DNA of 64,000 nucleotides. It comes from SHVZ01 sp041906305. GTDB taxonomy: Bacteria > Pseudomonadota > Alphaproteobacteria > SHVZ01. Below, piece after piece: positions 42,535 to 54,177 of the stretch (the first letter of the stretch is position 1; every line of letters begins with the position of its first letter). A program made the position numbers and the translations under genes. The notes beneath the pieces are model-generated. The model searched no databases and was not told the DNA's origin. It was given only the letters and a program-made list of their open reading frames with translations. Location of the stretch: positions 620,001-684,000 of the forward strand of contig JAYRJL010000001.1 in the NCBI GenBank assembly GCA_041906305.1. Direction: 5' to 3'.

Positions 42535-43668
42535 CTAGAGTCCCGCGATCGTGTCCTCGACGAGCGATCCAACGACACGCTGCAGCGCTTCGGCTGGAGT
42601 CATGCCGGAGGCGATCGAATCCCGATAGACCTGCCGCTGCCGGTGGGCCGAGGTGCCGCGCTCCAGGATCGTGCGGGCATGGGCGATCTCCTTCCCGCAG
42701 CCGAAATGCGCCGCGTCGGGCGCCACCAGCTCGATGATCTCCTCCAGAAGCTCGCGGTAGGGCACGACGACGCCCTTGCCGAAATCGACCATACCTTCGT
42801 CGTGGCCGTAGCGCTGCGCCCGCCAGCGGTTCTCGTAGATCAGCATCCTCGGGTAGATCCGCCAGCGCTGGTTCGAGCGGCGAAGGCGCCACAGCATCCG
42901 GAGGAGGCAACGATAGAGTGCGGCGATCGCGATGCCGTCGTCGAGCCGGGTGCAGACGTCGGTGATACGCATCTCGAGCGTCGGGAAGCGGGCCGAGGCA
43001 CGGATGTCCCACCAGAGCTTGCTCGCATCCTCGATGAGTCCGGCCTGCACCAGGATCTGCACATGCCGCTGATACTCGCTCCAGCTGGCGAAGACCTCCG
43101 GCAGGCCGGTCCGCGGCAGTCCCTGGAAAACGCTGATACGGTAGGATTTGAGCCCGGTGTCCTCGCCGCGCCAGAACGGCGACGATGTCGAGAGAGCGAG
43201 CAGGTGCGGCAGGAAGTAGGCGACCTGGCTCATCAGGTCGACGCGCAGGTCCTCGTCCTCGATGCCGACATGGACGTGCATGCCGCAGATCACGAGGCGG
43301 CGGGCGACACCCTGCAGGTCGCGGGCGAGCTGGACATAGCGCTCGCGCTCGCTGTGCTTGACGTCGCCCCAGTCGGCGAAGGGATGGGTGGAGGCCGCGA
43401 TCGGCGCGAGACCATGCTCGCCCGCGAGCTCGGAGACCGTCTGGCGAAGCTCGACCAGCTCGGTCCGGGCCTCGGCGAGAGACGAGCACTTCCGGGTCGC
43501 GACCTCGATCTGGGACTTCAGAAACTCGGGCATCGCCCGCTCGCCGAGGCGTTGCTGGGCGGACGCCAGCATCGCCGGCGGAGGCTCGATCGCGAGCGCA
43601 CCGCTCGCGCGCTCGACCAGGTGGTACTCTTCCTCGATGCCGAGGGAGAAGCTGGGTTCGGCAGGCAT
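42535..43668 (-). CDS. YbdK-type carboxylate-amine ligase (GCS2 family)
   Basis: The product (377 aa) resembles glutamate-cysteine ligase type 2/YbdK, an ATP-grasp-like enzyme with weak gamma-glutamylcysteine synthetase activity in E. coli. FSLGIEEEYHLVERAS is the N-terminal signature, ICGMHVHVGIEDEDLRVDL holds the conserved HVH motif, and DIRASARFPTLEMRITDV and RWRAQRYGHDEGMVDFG are later motifs. Length fits the family (372 aa in E. coli). It stands alone: convergent with the VIT gene and divergent from the histidine kinase. Confidence 0.92.
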   Translation of the reverse strand: MPAEPSFSLGIEEEYHLVERASGALAIEPPPAMLASAQQRLGERAMPEFLKSQIEVATRKCSSLAEARTELVELRQTVSELAGEHGLAPIAASTHPFADWGDVKHSERERYVQLARDLQGVARRLVICGMHVHVGIEDEDLRVDLMSQVAYFLPHLLALSTSSPFWRGEDTGLKSYRISVFQGLPRTGLPEVFASWSEYQRHVQILVQAGLIEDASKLWWDIRASARFPTLEMRITDVCTRLDDGIAIAALYRCLLRMLWRLRRSNQRWRIYPRMLIYENRWRAQRYGHDEGMVDFGKGVVVPYRELLEEIIELVAPDAAHFGCGKEIAHARTILERGTSAHRQRQVYRDSIASGMTPAEALQRVVGSLVEDTIAGL

Positions 43669-43736
43669 GTTCCCCGAACGCTATCAGAAGCTCGGCGGCT
43701 GCCGCCACCGGCCCGCCCGGTCCGCGTTTCCTTCGC

Positions 43737-43751
43737 TTAATTCTTTGTTAA
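43737..43751 (+). promoter_or_regulatory. CtrA-type binding box upstream of the histidine kinase
   Basis: TTAA (43737-43740) and TTAA (43748-43751), the latter extended to TTAAC, are separated by exactly 7 nt, the full consensus of the alphaproteobacterial cell-cycle regulator CtrA. It lies 34 nt before the kinase ATG, a position consistent with promoter control. In a GC-rich chromosome such a match by chance is uncommon. Confidence 0.65.
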
Positions 43752-43785
43752 CGCCGCCCGGCGAGCTTGTAGCGTAAGAGGGGAG

Positions 43786-45516
43786 ATGCAGCGCTTCGAG
43801 CGAATCGTCCATTGGGTGGATCGGCGCCTGGCCGTCCGGCAGCGGGCGTCGCTGGGCGTGCTCGGCCTCGTCATCGTCCTGGTCGTGCTGATCGGGGCGA
43901 TCGCGGCCGCGACGTGGTTGCGCGAGGGCGCGATCGCCGATCAGCGGCTCCGCCTCGACGATGTCGCGACCGTGCTCGCCCAGCATGCTTCCCGCACCGC
44001 CGACAGCGTCGATCTCGTCCTCGGCATCGTCGCGGAAAGGATCGCGAGCCGTTTGCCCGCGATCGGCGAGGACGCCGCCGGGATGCGCCAGCTGCTGCGC
44101 GACCATGTCGCCGGCCAACCCTATATCCGCTCCGTTCTCTTCCTCGACGCCAAAGGAATCGGCCGCGGCGACTCGGAGGCGGCGCCCGCGCGCCCGATCG
44201 ACGCGTCGGATCGCCCCTACTTCCTCCATCACGTCGACCAGCCGGGCCGCGATCTCTATATCGGTACGCCCGTCTGGAGTCGCGTCTCGAACCAGTGGAC
44301 GGTGGTCCTCAGCCGGCGCGTCCAAGCGCTCGACGGCGCCTTTCTTGGCGTCGTCGCCGCGGGCCTGGACCCCGGTGTCTTCTCGGATTTCTACAGCGAT
44401 CTCTCGATCGGCAGCGTAAGCACGATGTCCCTGACGCGCAGCGACGCGATCCTGATCGCGCGGCATCCGCACGAAGACACGCTGATGTCGGCGCCGGTCT
44501 CGCTCGAAGACGAAACCGATCCGCGCCGGGTGGTCTCTGCGATGCGGACGGTGGACCGTTACCCGTTCATCGTGATGATCACCATGTCGCTCAAGACGGC
44601 GCTCTCGGGCTGGGAGCACCAGGTCATGGTGATCGGCGGCGCCACGTTCGCCATCCTGCTCTTCATCGGGACGATCGGCTTCTTCCTGCTCGATCAGTCC
44701 GACCGCCTGGAGAAGGTGGTCGGCGCGCTCGCCTCCGCGCGCGACGACGCCATCCGCGCCCGGCTCCGCGAGGAGGACGCGGGTCGGGCCAAATCGAGTT
44801 TCCTTGCCAACACCAGCCATGAGCTCAGGACCCCGCTCAACGCGATCCTCGGCTTTTCGGAGGTGCTGCGCGACGGGCATGTCGGCATCCTCGAGCCGAA
44901 GCAGCGCGGCTACGCGGCCAGCATCCACGACGCCGGGACCCATCTGCTCGGCCTGATCAGCGATCTCCTCGACATGGCGAAGATCGAGGCGCGCGAGCTC
45001 CAGCTCCGCGAGACGGTGGTCGATTTCGGCGAGGTCATCGCCGACAGCGTCAGGCTGACAGAGGGGCGCGCGACCGACCGCGGCATCGTCGTGATCGCCA
45101 AGGTGGAAAACGGCCCCATTTCCATACGTGGCGATGCCCAGCGTCTTCGCCAGATCGCCCTCAACCTGCTTTCGAACGCGATCAAGTTCACGTCGGCGGG
45201 GGGGCGGGTCTGGATCGAGGCTGTCGTGGACGCCGGCGGGCGCCCGACGCTAATCGTCAGCGATACCGGCATCGGCATGTCGCCCGAGGAGATCGAAGTG
45301 GCGATGACGCCGTTCCGACAGGTCGAAAGCCCGCTGACGCGCGAGCACGAAGGAACCGGGCTCGGCCTGCCGATCGTGAAGGCGCTGATCGACCTGCACG
45401 GCGGCTATCTCAAGATCGAGAGCGAGCGCGGCGTCGGCTCGCGCGTCACGGTCAGCCTGCCGGCGTCACGGCTGGCCGGCGGAACGCCGGCGGACATCAA
45501 GGCCGCCGCCACCTAG
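43786..45516 (+). CDS. Membrane-bound sensor histidine kinase with dCACHE-like domain
   Basis: This 576-aa kinase has an N-terminal membrane helix (about 22-46), a periplasmic sensor region of about 250 residues with dCACHE features (VLAQHASRTADSVDLVLG, YFLHHVDQPGRDLYIG), a second membrane helix (VMVIGGATFAILLFIGTIGFFLL, near 285-305) and a cytoplasmic kinase. The phospho-accepting H345 lies in SHELRTPLNAILG. The N box (NLLSNAIKFTSAGG), G1 (DTGIGM) and G2 (GTGLGLPIV) follow. No response regulator gene is nearby, so it is an orphan kinase. AGGGGAG just before the ATG is the ribosome site. A CtrA-type box lies 34 nt upstream. Confidence 0.94.
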   Translation: MQRFERIVHWVDRRLAVRQRASLGVLGLVIVLVVLIGAIAAATWLREGAIADQRLRLDDVATVLAQHASRTADSVDLVLGIVAERIASRLPAIGEDAAGMRQLLRDHVAGQPYIRSVLFLDAKGIGRGDSEAAPARPIDASDRPYFLHHVDQPGRDLYIGTPVWSRVSNQWTVVLSRRVQALDGAFLGVVAAGLDPGVFSDFYSDLSIGSVSTMSLTRSDAILIARHPHEDTLMSAPVSLEDETDPRRVVSAMRTVDRYPFIVMITMSLKTALSGWEHQVMVIGGATFAILLFIGTIGFFLLDQSDRLEKVVGALASARDDAIRARLREEDAGRAKSSFLANTSHELRTPLNAILGFSEVLRDGHVGILEPKQRGYAASIHDAGTHLLGLISDLLDMAKIEARELQLRETVVDFGEVIADSVRLTEGRATDRGIVVIAKVENGPISIRGDAQRLRQIALNLLSNAIKFTSAGGRVWIEAVVDAGGRPTLIVSDTGIGMSPEEIEVAMTPFRQVESPLTREHEGTGLGLPIVKALIDLHGGYLKIESERGVGSRVTVSLPASRLAGGTPADIKAAAT

Positions 45517-45592
45517 CGGTGCTTGTCAAAGACGCCGCCGCCGCCCACTCTCGGCGGCGAACGACCTCGGTCGCGAAAGCCTGGGAGGCCAG

Positions 45593-46426
45593 ATGTTCCA
45601 GCCAGATCTGCTCAAGGGAAAGCGCATCCTCGTCACCGGCGGCGGCAGCGGGCTCGGCAAGAGCATGGGCCGCCGCTTCGTCGAGCTCGGCGCCGAGCTG
45701 CTCATCTGCGGCCGCCGCAAGGAAGTGCTGGCCGAGACCGCGGCCGAGCTGAAAGTCGGCAACCGCGCGGTCGGCACCCATTCGGTCGACATAAGAGATC
45801 CGGAGGCGGTCGAGAAGATGATGGACTGGGCCTTCGACGGCGGTCCGATCGACGTTCTGGTCAACAACGCCGCCGGCAACTTCATCGCCAAGACCGAGAC
45901 GCTCTCCCATCGCGCCGTCGACTCGGTCCTGGGGATCGTCCTTCACGGTACGACCTATGCCACGCTCGCCGCCGGCCGACGCTGGATCGCCTCCGGCCGC
46001 AAGGGCACCGTGCTCTCGATTCTCGCGACCTACGCCTGGACCGGATCGCCCTACGTGGTGCCGAGCGCGATGGCCAAGGCCGGTGTGCTGGCGCTGATGC
46101 AGAGCCTCGCGGTCGAATGGGGCGGGAAGGGGATCCGCACCGTCTCGATCGCGCCAGGCCCGTTCCCGACCAAAGGCGCGTGGGACCGGCTGGTGCCGCC
46201 GTCGATGGTCGATGCGTGGGAGAAGGCAGGGCCGATGAAGCGCGTCGGCGAGCACATCGAGCTCGCCAACCTGGCCAGCTACCTCGTCTCCGACATGGCC
46301 GCCTACATCAATGGCGACTGCATCACCATCGATGGCGGCCGCTGGCTGCAGGGCGCCTCGATGTTCCACCATCTCTCCGAGCTCAGCGAAGAGCAGTGGG
46401 CGGCGATGCGCCCGAAGAAGGGCTAG
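45593..46426 (+). CDS. SDR-family 2,4-dienoyl-CoA reductase-like protein
   Basis: The product (277 aa) is a short-chain dehydrogenase of the DECR group, which reduces 2,4-dienoyl-CoA during beta-oxidation of unsaturated fatty acids. TGGGSGLGKSMGRRF binds NADP, DVLVNNAAGNF is typical, and the catalytic region reads GSPYVVPSAMAKAGV, with Lys but with the usual Tyr displaced, as in DECR enzymes. TIDGGRWLQG is near the C terminus. Its stop overlaps the convergent mtnA stop by 4 nt. Confidence 0.88.
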   Translation: MFQPDLLKGKRILVTGGGSGLGKSMGRRFVELGAELLICGRRKEVLAETAAELKVGNRAVGTHSVDIRDPEAVEKMMDWAFDGGPIDVLVNNAAGNFIAKTETLSHRAVDSVLGIVLHGTTYATLAAGRRWIASGRKGTVLSILATYAWTGSPYVVPSAMAKAGVLALMQSLAVEWGGKGIRTVSIAPGPFPTKGAWDRLVPPSMVDAWEKAGPMKRVGEHIELANLASYLVSDMAAYINGDCITIDGGRWLQGASMFHHLSELSEEQWAAMRPKKG

Positions 46427-47514
46427 CGGCGCTCCGGGAAAAGGCCCAGAAGGCCTTCCTTGCTGGCGGCCGCGACGCCGCGCTCGGTCACGAGACCGGT
46501 CACGAGACGGGCCGGCGTCACGTCGAAGCCGTAGTTCACCACCGGAGATCCATCCGGGATCACCTGCACGGTGGCGATGCGGCCGTCATCCGTGCGGCCG
46601 GTGATTTTCGAGACCTCGGCGCCGTCGCGTTCCTCGATCGGCACTTCCTTGACACCGTCCCTGATGGTCCAGTCGATCGTCGGCGACGGCAGGCACACGT
46701 AGAAAGGCACGCCGTTGTCCTTGGCAGCGAGCGCTTTCAGGTAGGTGCCGATCTTGTTGCAGACGTCGCCTTCCGAGGTCGTGCGGTCGGTGCCGACGAA
46801 GCAGAGGTCGACATGGCCGTGCTGCATCAGGTGGCCGCCGGTGTTGTCGACGATCACGGTGTGGTCGACGCCGTGGTTGTTGAGCTCCCAGGCGGTGAGG
46901 CCGGCGCCCTGGTTTCGGGGGCGCGTCTCGTCGACCCAGACATGGATCGGGATGCCGGCCTCGTGCGCGAGATAGATCGGGGCCGTCGCCGTACCCCAGT
47001 CGACGGTCGCAAGCCAGCCGGCGTTGCAATGGGTCAGGATGTTGACGGTCTTGCCCGGCTTCCTCGCCGCGGCCTGCCGGATCAGGTCGAGCCCGTGCAT
47101 GCCGATCGACTTGTTGATCGCCACATCCTCGTCGCAGATCTCGGCGGCGCGGCTCCAGGCGGCAGCAGCGCGATCCTTCGGTGCGAGCGGCGCCATCCTG
47201 GCGCGGACGTCGTCGAGCGCCCAGCGCAGGTTGATCGCGGTCGGACGGGTCGCCAGCAGCACGTCGTAGGCCCTGGCGAGACCGGTGTCGGACGCGTCGG
47301 TCCTGAGTGCCAGCGCCATGCCGTAGGCGGCGGTGGCGCCGATCAGCGGTGCGCCACGGATCAGCATGGCGCGGATCGCATGCGCCGCCTCGTCCAGCGT
47401 CTCGAGGCGTGCGGTGACGAAGTCGTGCGGCAACTTGGTCTGGTCGATGACCTCGACGGCGCGGCCGTCCGCGCTCGGCCAGATCGTCCGGCGATGCACG
47501 CTGCCGACCTTCAT
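46423..47514 (-). CDS. mtnA: S-methyl-5-thioribose-1-phosphate isomerase
   Basis: This 363-aa enzyme of the methionine-salvage pathway converts methylthioribose 1-phosphate to methylthioribulose 1-phosphate. It is an eIF2B-alpha-like fold: IRAMLIRGAPLIGATAAYGMALAL, ILTHCNAGWLATVDWGTATAPIY (with the conserved Cys), ETRPRNQGAGLTAWEL, FVGTDRTTSEGDVCNKIGTYLKALAAK with the catalytic Asp region, and a C terminus with FDVTPARLVTGLVTERG. Other mtn genes are not in this window; isolated mtnA is common in alphaproteobacteria. Confidence 0.95.
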   Translation of the reverse strand: MKVGSVHRRTIWPSADGRAVEVIDQTKLPHDFVTARLETLDEAAHAIRAMLIRGAPLIGATAAYGMALALRTDASDTGLARAYDVLLATRPTAINLRWALDDVRARMAPLAPKDRAAAAWSRAAEICDEDVAINKSIGMHGLDLIRQAAARKPGKTVNILTHCNAGWLATVDWGTATAPIYLAHEAGIPIHVWVDETRPRNQGAGLTAWELNNHGVDHTVIVDNTGGHLMQHGHVDLCFVGTDRTTSEGDVCNKIGTYLKALAAKDNGVPFYVCLPSPTIDWTIRDGVKEVPIEERDGAEVSKITGRTDDGRIATVQVIPDGSPVVNYGFDVTPARLVTGLVTERGVAAASKEGLLGLFPERR

Positions 47515-47578
47515 GGGATGCTCCTCGGGCCTCGAACGGCCGCGACCATAGGCGCGGCGGCCGGGCGGTGCAATCGCG

Positions 47579-48109
47579 TCAGGACATGCGCGAGGTGGTC
47601 TGCTCGGGCACCTCGCCGGTCAGCGCATAGGGCTCGGTATAGGCGACCACGAACCGGGGTCTGCCGGCATCGTCGGCGAAGGGCATCAGCAGGCGCTCGA
47701 GCATGGCGACGGTCCGCATCTGGGCCGGCCGGTGGACGACGTAGAGCGGACGCCCGAGCTCGAGGCAGCGATCGTACTTGGCGGCAAAGAAGGGCGCGAC
47801 CGGGCCGGCGACCTCGCGGAGGCGGCGGCCGGTCAGGTCGCGGCCGAACTGCTCCGCCGCCTTGGTGCCGTGGAGCCGGTAGAGGTAGTCGCCGTCTTCC
47901 AGGCGCTCGAGGATCATCAGGGTGCCGAGCGCCTGCGGATGGTCGAGCGGATCGAAGTCGCGCTTTGCCGGCAGCGGCGCGGTGCCGCGCTTCTCCGTCC
48001 AGTAGCGGTGGAGCTCTTGGATCAGCGGGTTGGCGATGGTGTCGCGGCGGACGTCGGTGGTTTCCCGATAGCGGATCCCGGCCAGCTCCTCCGTCAGGTC
48101 GTCGGTCAA
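47579..48109 (-). CDS. PAS_5-domain protein
   Basis: This 176-aa soluble protein contains one PAS_5-type fold (residues ~40-150). ELHRYWTEKRGTAPLPAKRDFDPLDHPQALGTLMILERLEDGDYLYRLHGTKAAEQFGRDLTGRRL spans the start of the fold, and a VVHRPAQMRTVAMLERLLMPFADD segment ends it. Proteins of this family are common in alphaproteobacteria, especially those of marine or soil origin, but their role is not known; they may bind a small ligand or cofactor. The gene stands alone between mtnA (64 bp) and the peptide permease. Confidence 0.85.
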   Translation of the reverse strand: MTDDLTEELAGIRYRETTDVRRDTIANPLIQELHRYWTEKRGTAPLPAKRDFDPLDHPQALGTLMILERLEDGDYLYRLHGTKAAEQFGRDLTGRRLREVAGPVAPFFAAKYDRCLELGRPLYVVHRPAQMRTVAMLERLLMPFADDAGRPRFVVAYTEPYALTGEVPEQTTSRMS

Positions 48110-48203
48110 CGCGTCGGGCCCCTCCCTCGCGGGCGCAGATCGGCATTCCCTATCGACTTAAACGACGATGCTTTATTCCGGGTTAACGCGCCGGCGCGGC
48201 GGT

Positions 48204-49093
48204 TCAGGTCTTGAACCTTGGGTCGAACCAGTCCCGCAAGGAGTCGCCGAAAAGGTTGAAGGCGAAGACCGCCAGGCTGATCGCAAGCCCCGGGAAGAGG
48301 ATCATCCACGGTGCCTCGCGGTAGAAGTCCGAGGCGTTGCCGGACAGCATCAGGCCCCAGGCCGGCGTCGGCTCGGTGACACCGAGGCCGAGGAACGACA
48401 GCGACGCCTCCAGCAGGATCGCCTGCGCGATGTAGGCGGTCAGCATGATCAGGTAGGGGGCGGCGACGTTGGGCGCCATGTGCCGGAAGATGATGCGGCT
48501 GTTGCTGTATCCCGCAGCGCGGGCGGCATCGACATAGGGCATCTCCCGGACCGAGAGGGCCGCTGCGCGGATCACGCGCTCCACCTTCGGCAGGATCGGG
48601 ATGGCGATCGCGATGATCAGGTTGATGTCGACGCCGCCGACCACGAACTTGCCGAGCATGGCGACGACGACCAGGGCCAGCACGATCAGCGGGAAGGAGA
48701 GCACGACGTCCACCAGCCCCTGGGTCACCAGGTCGATCCGGCCGCCGAAATAGGCGGAGGCGACGCCGAGCGCCGCTCCCAGCGTGCAGCCGATGAAGGA
48801 CGACAGGAAGCCGATCATCAGCGCGGTGCGGGCGCCGTAGATGACGCGCGAGAGGATGTCGCGGCCGAAGGCGTCGGTGCCGAACCAGTGCTCGAGGCCG
48901 GGCGGCGCCAGCATGGCGCCGAAGTCTAGCGCGACCGGGTCGAAGGGGGCGACCCAGGGCGCGAACAGGCCGGCGCCGATCATGACGACGATGACGACGA
49001 AGGCGATGGCGCCGAGCGGCTGGGCGATCGTGAAGGCGGCCACCGGGTGGCGGCGTTTCGGCAGCGCATAGGTGATGGCGGGTGCCGTCGTCA

Positions 49094-49094
<1 letters not shown>
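48204..49094 (-). CDS. Oligopeptide/nickel ABC transporter permease (DppC type)
   Basis: This 296-aa inner-membrane permease has about six helices. FGTDAFGRDILSRVIYGARTALMIGFLSSFIG is the DppC hallmark, and the EAA loop region reads YVDAARAAGYSNSRIIFRHMAPN. The C terminus carries FLGLGVTEPTPAWGLML and DWFDPRFKT. ATG 49094 overlaps the stop of the DppB-type gene by one base. It pairs with that permease to form the channel of the transporter encoded to 53715. Confidence 0.93.
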
Positions 49095-50044
<950 letters not shown>

Positions 50045-50055
50045 CGTTCGTGGAG

Positions 50056-50085
50056 CCGCCCTCGCCCGAGAAGGGGCGAGGGCGG
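50056..50085 (-). repeat. Hairpin between the SBP and permease genes
   Basis: A perfect 12-bp stem (CCGCCCTCGCCC / GGGCGAGGGCGG) with a 6-nt loop fills the gap between the SBP stop (50097) and the DppB-type start (50044). Such intercistronic hairpins in transport operons protect the upstream SBP mRNA so that binding protein exceeds membrane subunits. Confidence 0.75.
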
Positions 50086-50096
50086 TTCCTATCCGC

Positions 50097-51671
50097 CTAC
50101 TGGTTCAGCCAGACGTTGACCAGGTCCTGGCCGAGGTTGTGGCTCGGCGACATCTGCCAGCCCATGACGGCCTTGTTGGTCGCCACGATCCGGTGCCACC
50201 AGAGCAGCGGCACCTGATAGGCCTGCGTCAGCAGCCGCGCCTCGAACTGGCGGATGAAGCCGGCCCGCTCGGCGTCGCTCGCCGCGCGGTTCTGCTTCTC
50301 GTAGAGGCTGTCGAGCTCACGGTCGATCGCGCGCGAACGGTTCTCCGGCGCCTTGTCGAACGAGACGTACTTGGCGAGCGCCAGGCTCGGCTCGTCCATG
50401 AACAGGTTGGAGAAGTCGATCGCGACCTCGTAGTTGCCGGCGTTCAACGCCGCGAGATAGGGCGAGGTCTCCATCTGCTTGTGCTGGACCTCGACGCCGA
50501 TCTGGCGCCACTGGTCGACGACGTAGATGCCGGCCGGGGTGTAGGGCTGGGCGATCGTGCGGTTGATCAGCTCGAACTTGAGGTTCGGCACGCCGGCTTC
50601 CGCCAGCAGCTTCTTCGCCTCGGCCCGGTTGGCGGCGATGTCCTTGCCGAAGCCCGGGAACTTGACGAGTTCGGCTTCCGGCGTCGCCATCGGCGATCCC
50701 GGGCGCAGCACGCCGCCGACCGCCCGCAGGGTCGAGGTGCGCGACAGGCCCTGGCTTCCGCCCCAGCGGTCGAGCGCCAGCGACAGCGCCTTGCGCACGC
50801 GGACGTCGTCGAACGGCTTCTTCTCGGTGTTGAAGGCGATCAGGATGTTGAGCACCCAGCTCGACTCCTCGATCCGGATCTTGTCGCCCATGCCCTGGAC
50901 CAGGCGGTCGCGTTCGGCCGGCGAGACCGAGCGGAATTCGCCCATGACCTGGCCGCCCTGCAGGGCATTCAGCATCGCCGCTGGCTGGAGGATGAACACG
51001 CCCTTGAAGCCGTCGAGATAGGGCCGGTCGGGAATGAAGTACTTGTCGTTCTTCACGCCGGCCACGTGGCTGCCCTTCACGTGCTCGACGAACTTGAAGG
51101 CGCCGGTGCCCATGATCGTCTTGGTCGGGAACTGCGGGTCTTCCTTCAGCTTCGCCGCCGAATAGACGCAGTTCCAGGGGCTGGCGAAGTGCTCGAGCAT
51201 CGCCGGGTTCACCGCCGAGAGCTTGAACACCACAGTGGTCGGGTCCGGCGTGTCGATCGCGTCGATGTCGGCGAAGGTCGCCTTGCGGGTCGAGACGACG
51301 CCGGTCGGCGGGTTGCGGAGCCGGTCGTAGGTCGCCTTGATGTCGGCCGAGCTGAACGGCGAGCCGTCGTGCCAGGTGACGTTGTTGCGGAGCTTGAAGG
51401 TGTAGGTCTTCTTGTCCGGCGAGACCGTCCAGCTCTCCGCGAGGTCGCCCATCACCTTCGGGTATGCCGCGAGATCGAACTTCAGCAGCGTCGAGTAGAA
51501 CGGCGCGAGGAAGTGGAGGCCCGCATAGGTGTCGGTGGCCGAGCAGTCGTAGGTCGGCGTCTCGGCGCCGATCGCATAGACCAGCGTGCCGCCCTTCTTC
51601 GGAGTTTGCGCCGACGCGGTCGCCGGCAAGGCCAGCAGGACCGCAACGCCGAGATACGCGAGTGCTTTCAT
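50097..51671 (-). CDS. ABC transporter family-5 substrate-binding protein
   Basis: This periplasmic binding protein (524 aa) starts MKALAYLGVAVLLALPATASAQTP with a signal peptide cleaved after SAQ or SA near residue 20. GGTLVYAIGAETPTYDC opens the mature protein and TFKLRNNVTWHDGSPFSSADIKATYDRL is the family-5 signature region. Two ATGs are adjacent; 51671 is preferred because GGAGG lies 5 nt before it. The operon order is ATPase, SBP, DppB type, DppC type on the minus strand. The ligand is unknown. Confidence 0.93.
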   Translation of the reverse strand: MKALAYLGVAVLLALPATASAQTPKKGGTLVYAIGAETPTYDCSATDTYAGLHFLAPFYSTLLKFDLAAYPKVMGDLAESWTVSPDKKTYTFKLRNNVTWHDGSPFSSADIKATYDRLRNPPTGVVSTRKATFADIDAIDTPDPTTVVFKLSAVNPAMLEHFASPWNCVYSAAKLKEDPQFPTKTIMGTGAFKFVEHVKGSHVAGVKNDKYFIPDRPYLDGFKGVFILQPAAMLNALQGGQVMGEFRSVSPAERDRLVQGMGDKIRIEESSWVLNILIAFNTEKKPFDDVRVRKALSLALDRWGGSQGLSRTSTLRAVGGVLRPGSPMATPEAELVKFPGFGKDIAANRAEAKKLLAEAGVPNLKFELINRTIAQPYTPAGIYVVDQWRQIGVEVQHKQMETSPYLAALNAGNYEVAIDFSNLFMDEPSLALAKYVSFDKAPENRSRAIDRELDSLYEKQNRAASDAERAGFIRQFEARLLTQAYQVPLLWWHRIVATNKAVMGWQMSPSHNLGQDLVNVWLNQ

Positions 51672-51681
51672 CATTTCCTCC

Positions 51682-53715
<2,034 letters not shown>

Positions 53716-53824
53716 CCTTCCGTCGTCCTTCCCTCGCCGGCCGTCTGATGCGGCCTTGAAGGCTTCAGCCTAGCTTGGGCGGACGCGGAAGCCTAAGCGG
53801 AAAATCGTGCCTAAATACCGAGCA

Positions 53825-54082
53825 CTAGATTCCGAGGAGGGGGTTCAGCTTGCCGCGGCGGTCGAGGTCGTGGATGTCGTCCGACCCGCCGACGCCGACC
53901 CCGTCGATGAACACCTGCGGGACGGTGTAGCGGCCCTGGGCGCGCTCGACCATCTTGTCGCGTAGGCCTGAATCGCCGTCGACGACGTATTCGGTGTACT
54001 TCACGCCCTTCGAGTCCAGCAGCGCCTTGGCGCGATGGCAGTAGGGGCAGTAGGCGCTGACGTAGATCTCGACGTTGGCCAT
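53825..54082 (-). CDS. grxC: Glutaredoxin 3
   Basis: This 85-aa cytoplasmic thiol-disulfide oxidoreductase has the redox motif CPYC (residues 12-15) in VEIYVSAYCPYCHRAKALL. TVPQVFIDGVGVGGSDDIHDLDRRGKL contains the cis-Pro glutathione site. The length equals GrxC of Gram-negative bacteria, which fixes the start at ATG 54082; the longer reading frame is unlikely. It lies 95 bp downstream of comF on the same strand, a common pairing in alphaproteobacteria. Confidence 0.95.
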   Translation of the reverse strand: MANVEIYVSAYCPYCHRAKALLDSKGVKYTEYVVDGDSGLRDKMVERAQGRYTVPQVFIDGVGVGGSDDIHDLDRRGKLNPLLGI

Positions 54083-54177
54083 TTTGAGCTCGGGTCCGAA
54101 GCGGTCGGGTGTGTCGATAAACATATGTACGACGTCGCCGGTCGCCTGCAAGAGGCGGATCACCGGAAATGCTCCGG

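Noticed and set aside
48150..48190. TTAACC and TTTAAG near the PAS gene as a CtrA site
   Set aside because: The spacing and second half-site do not fit TTAA-N7-TTAA; only a half-site match is present.
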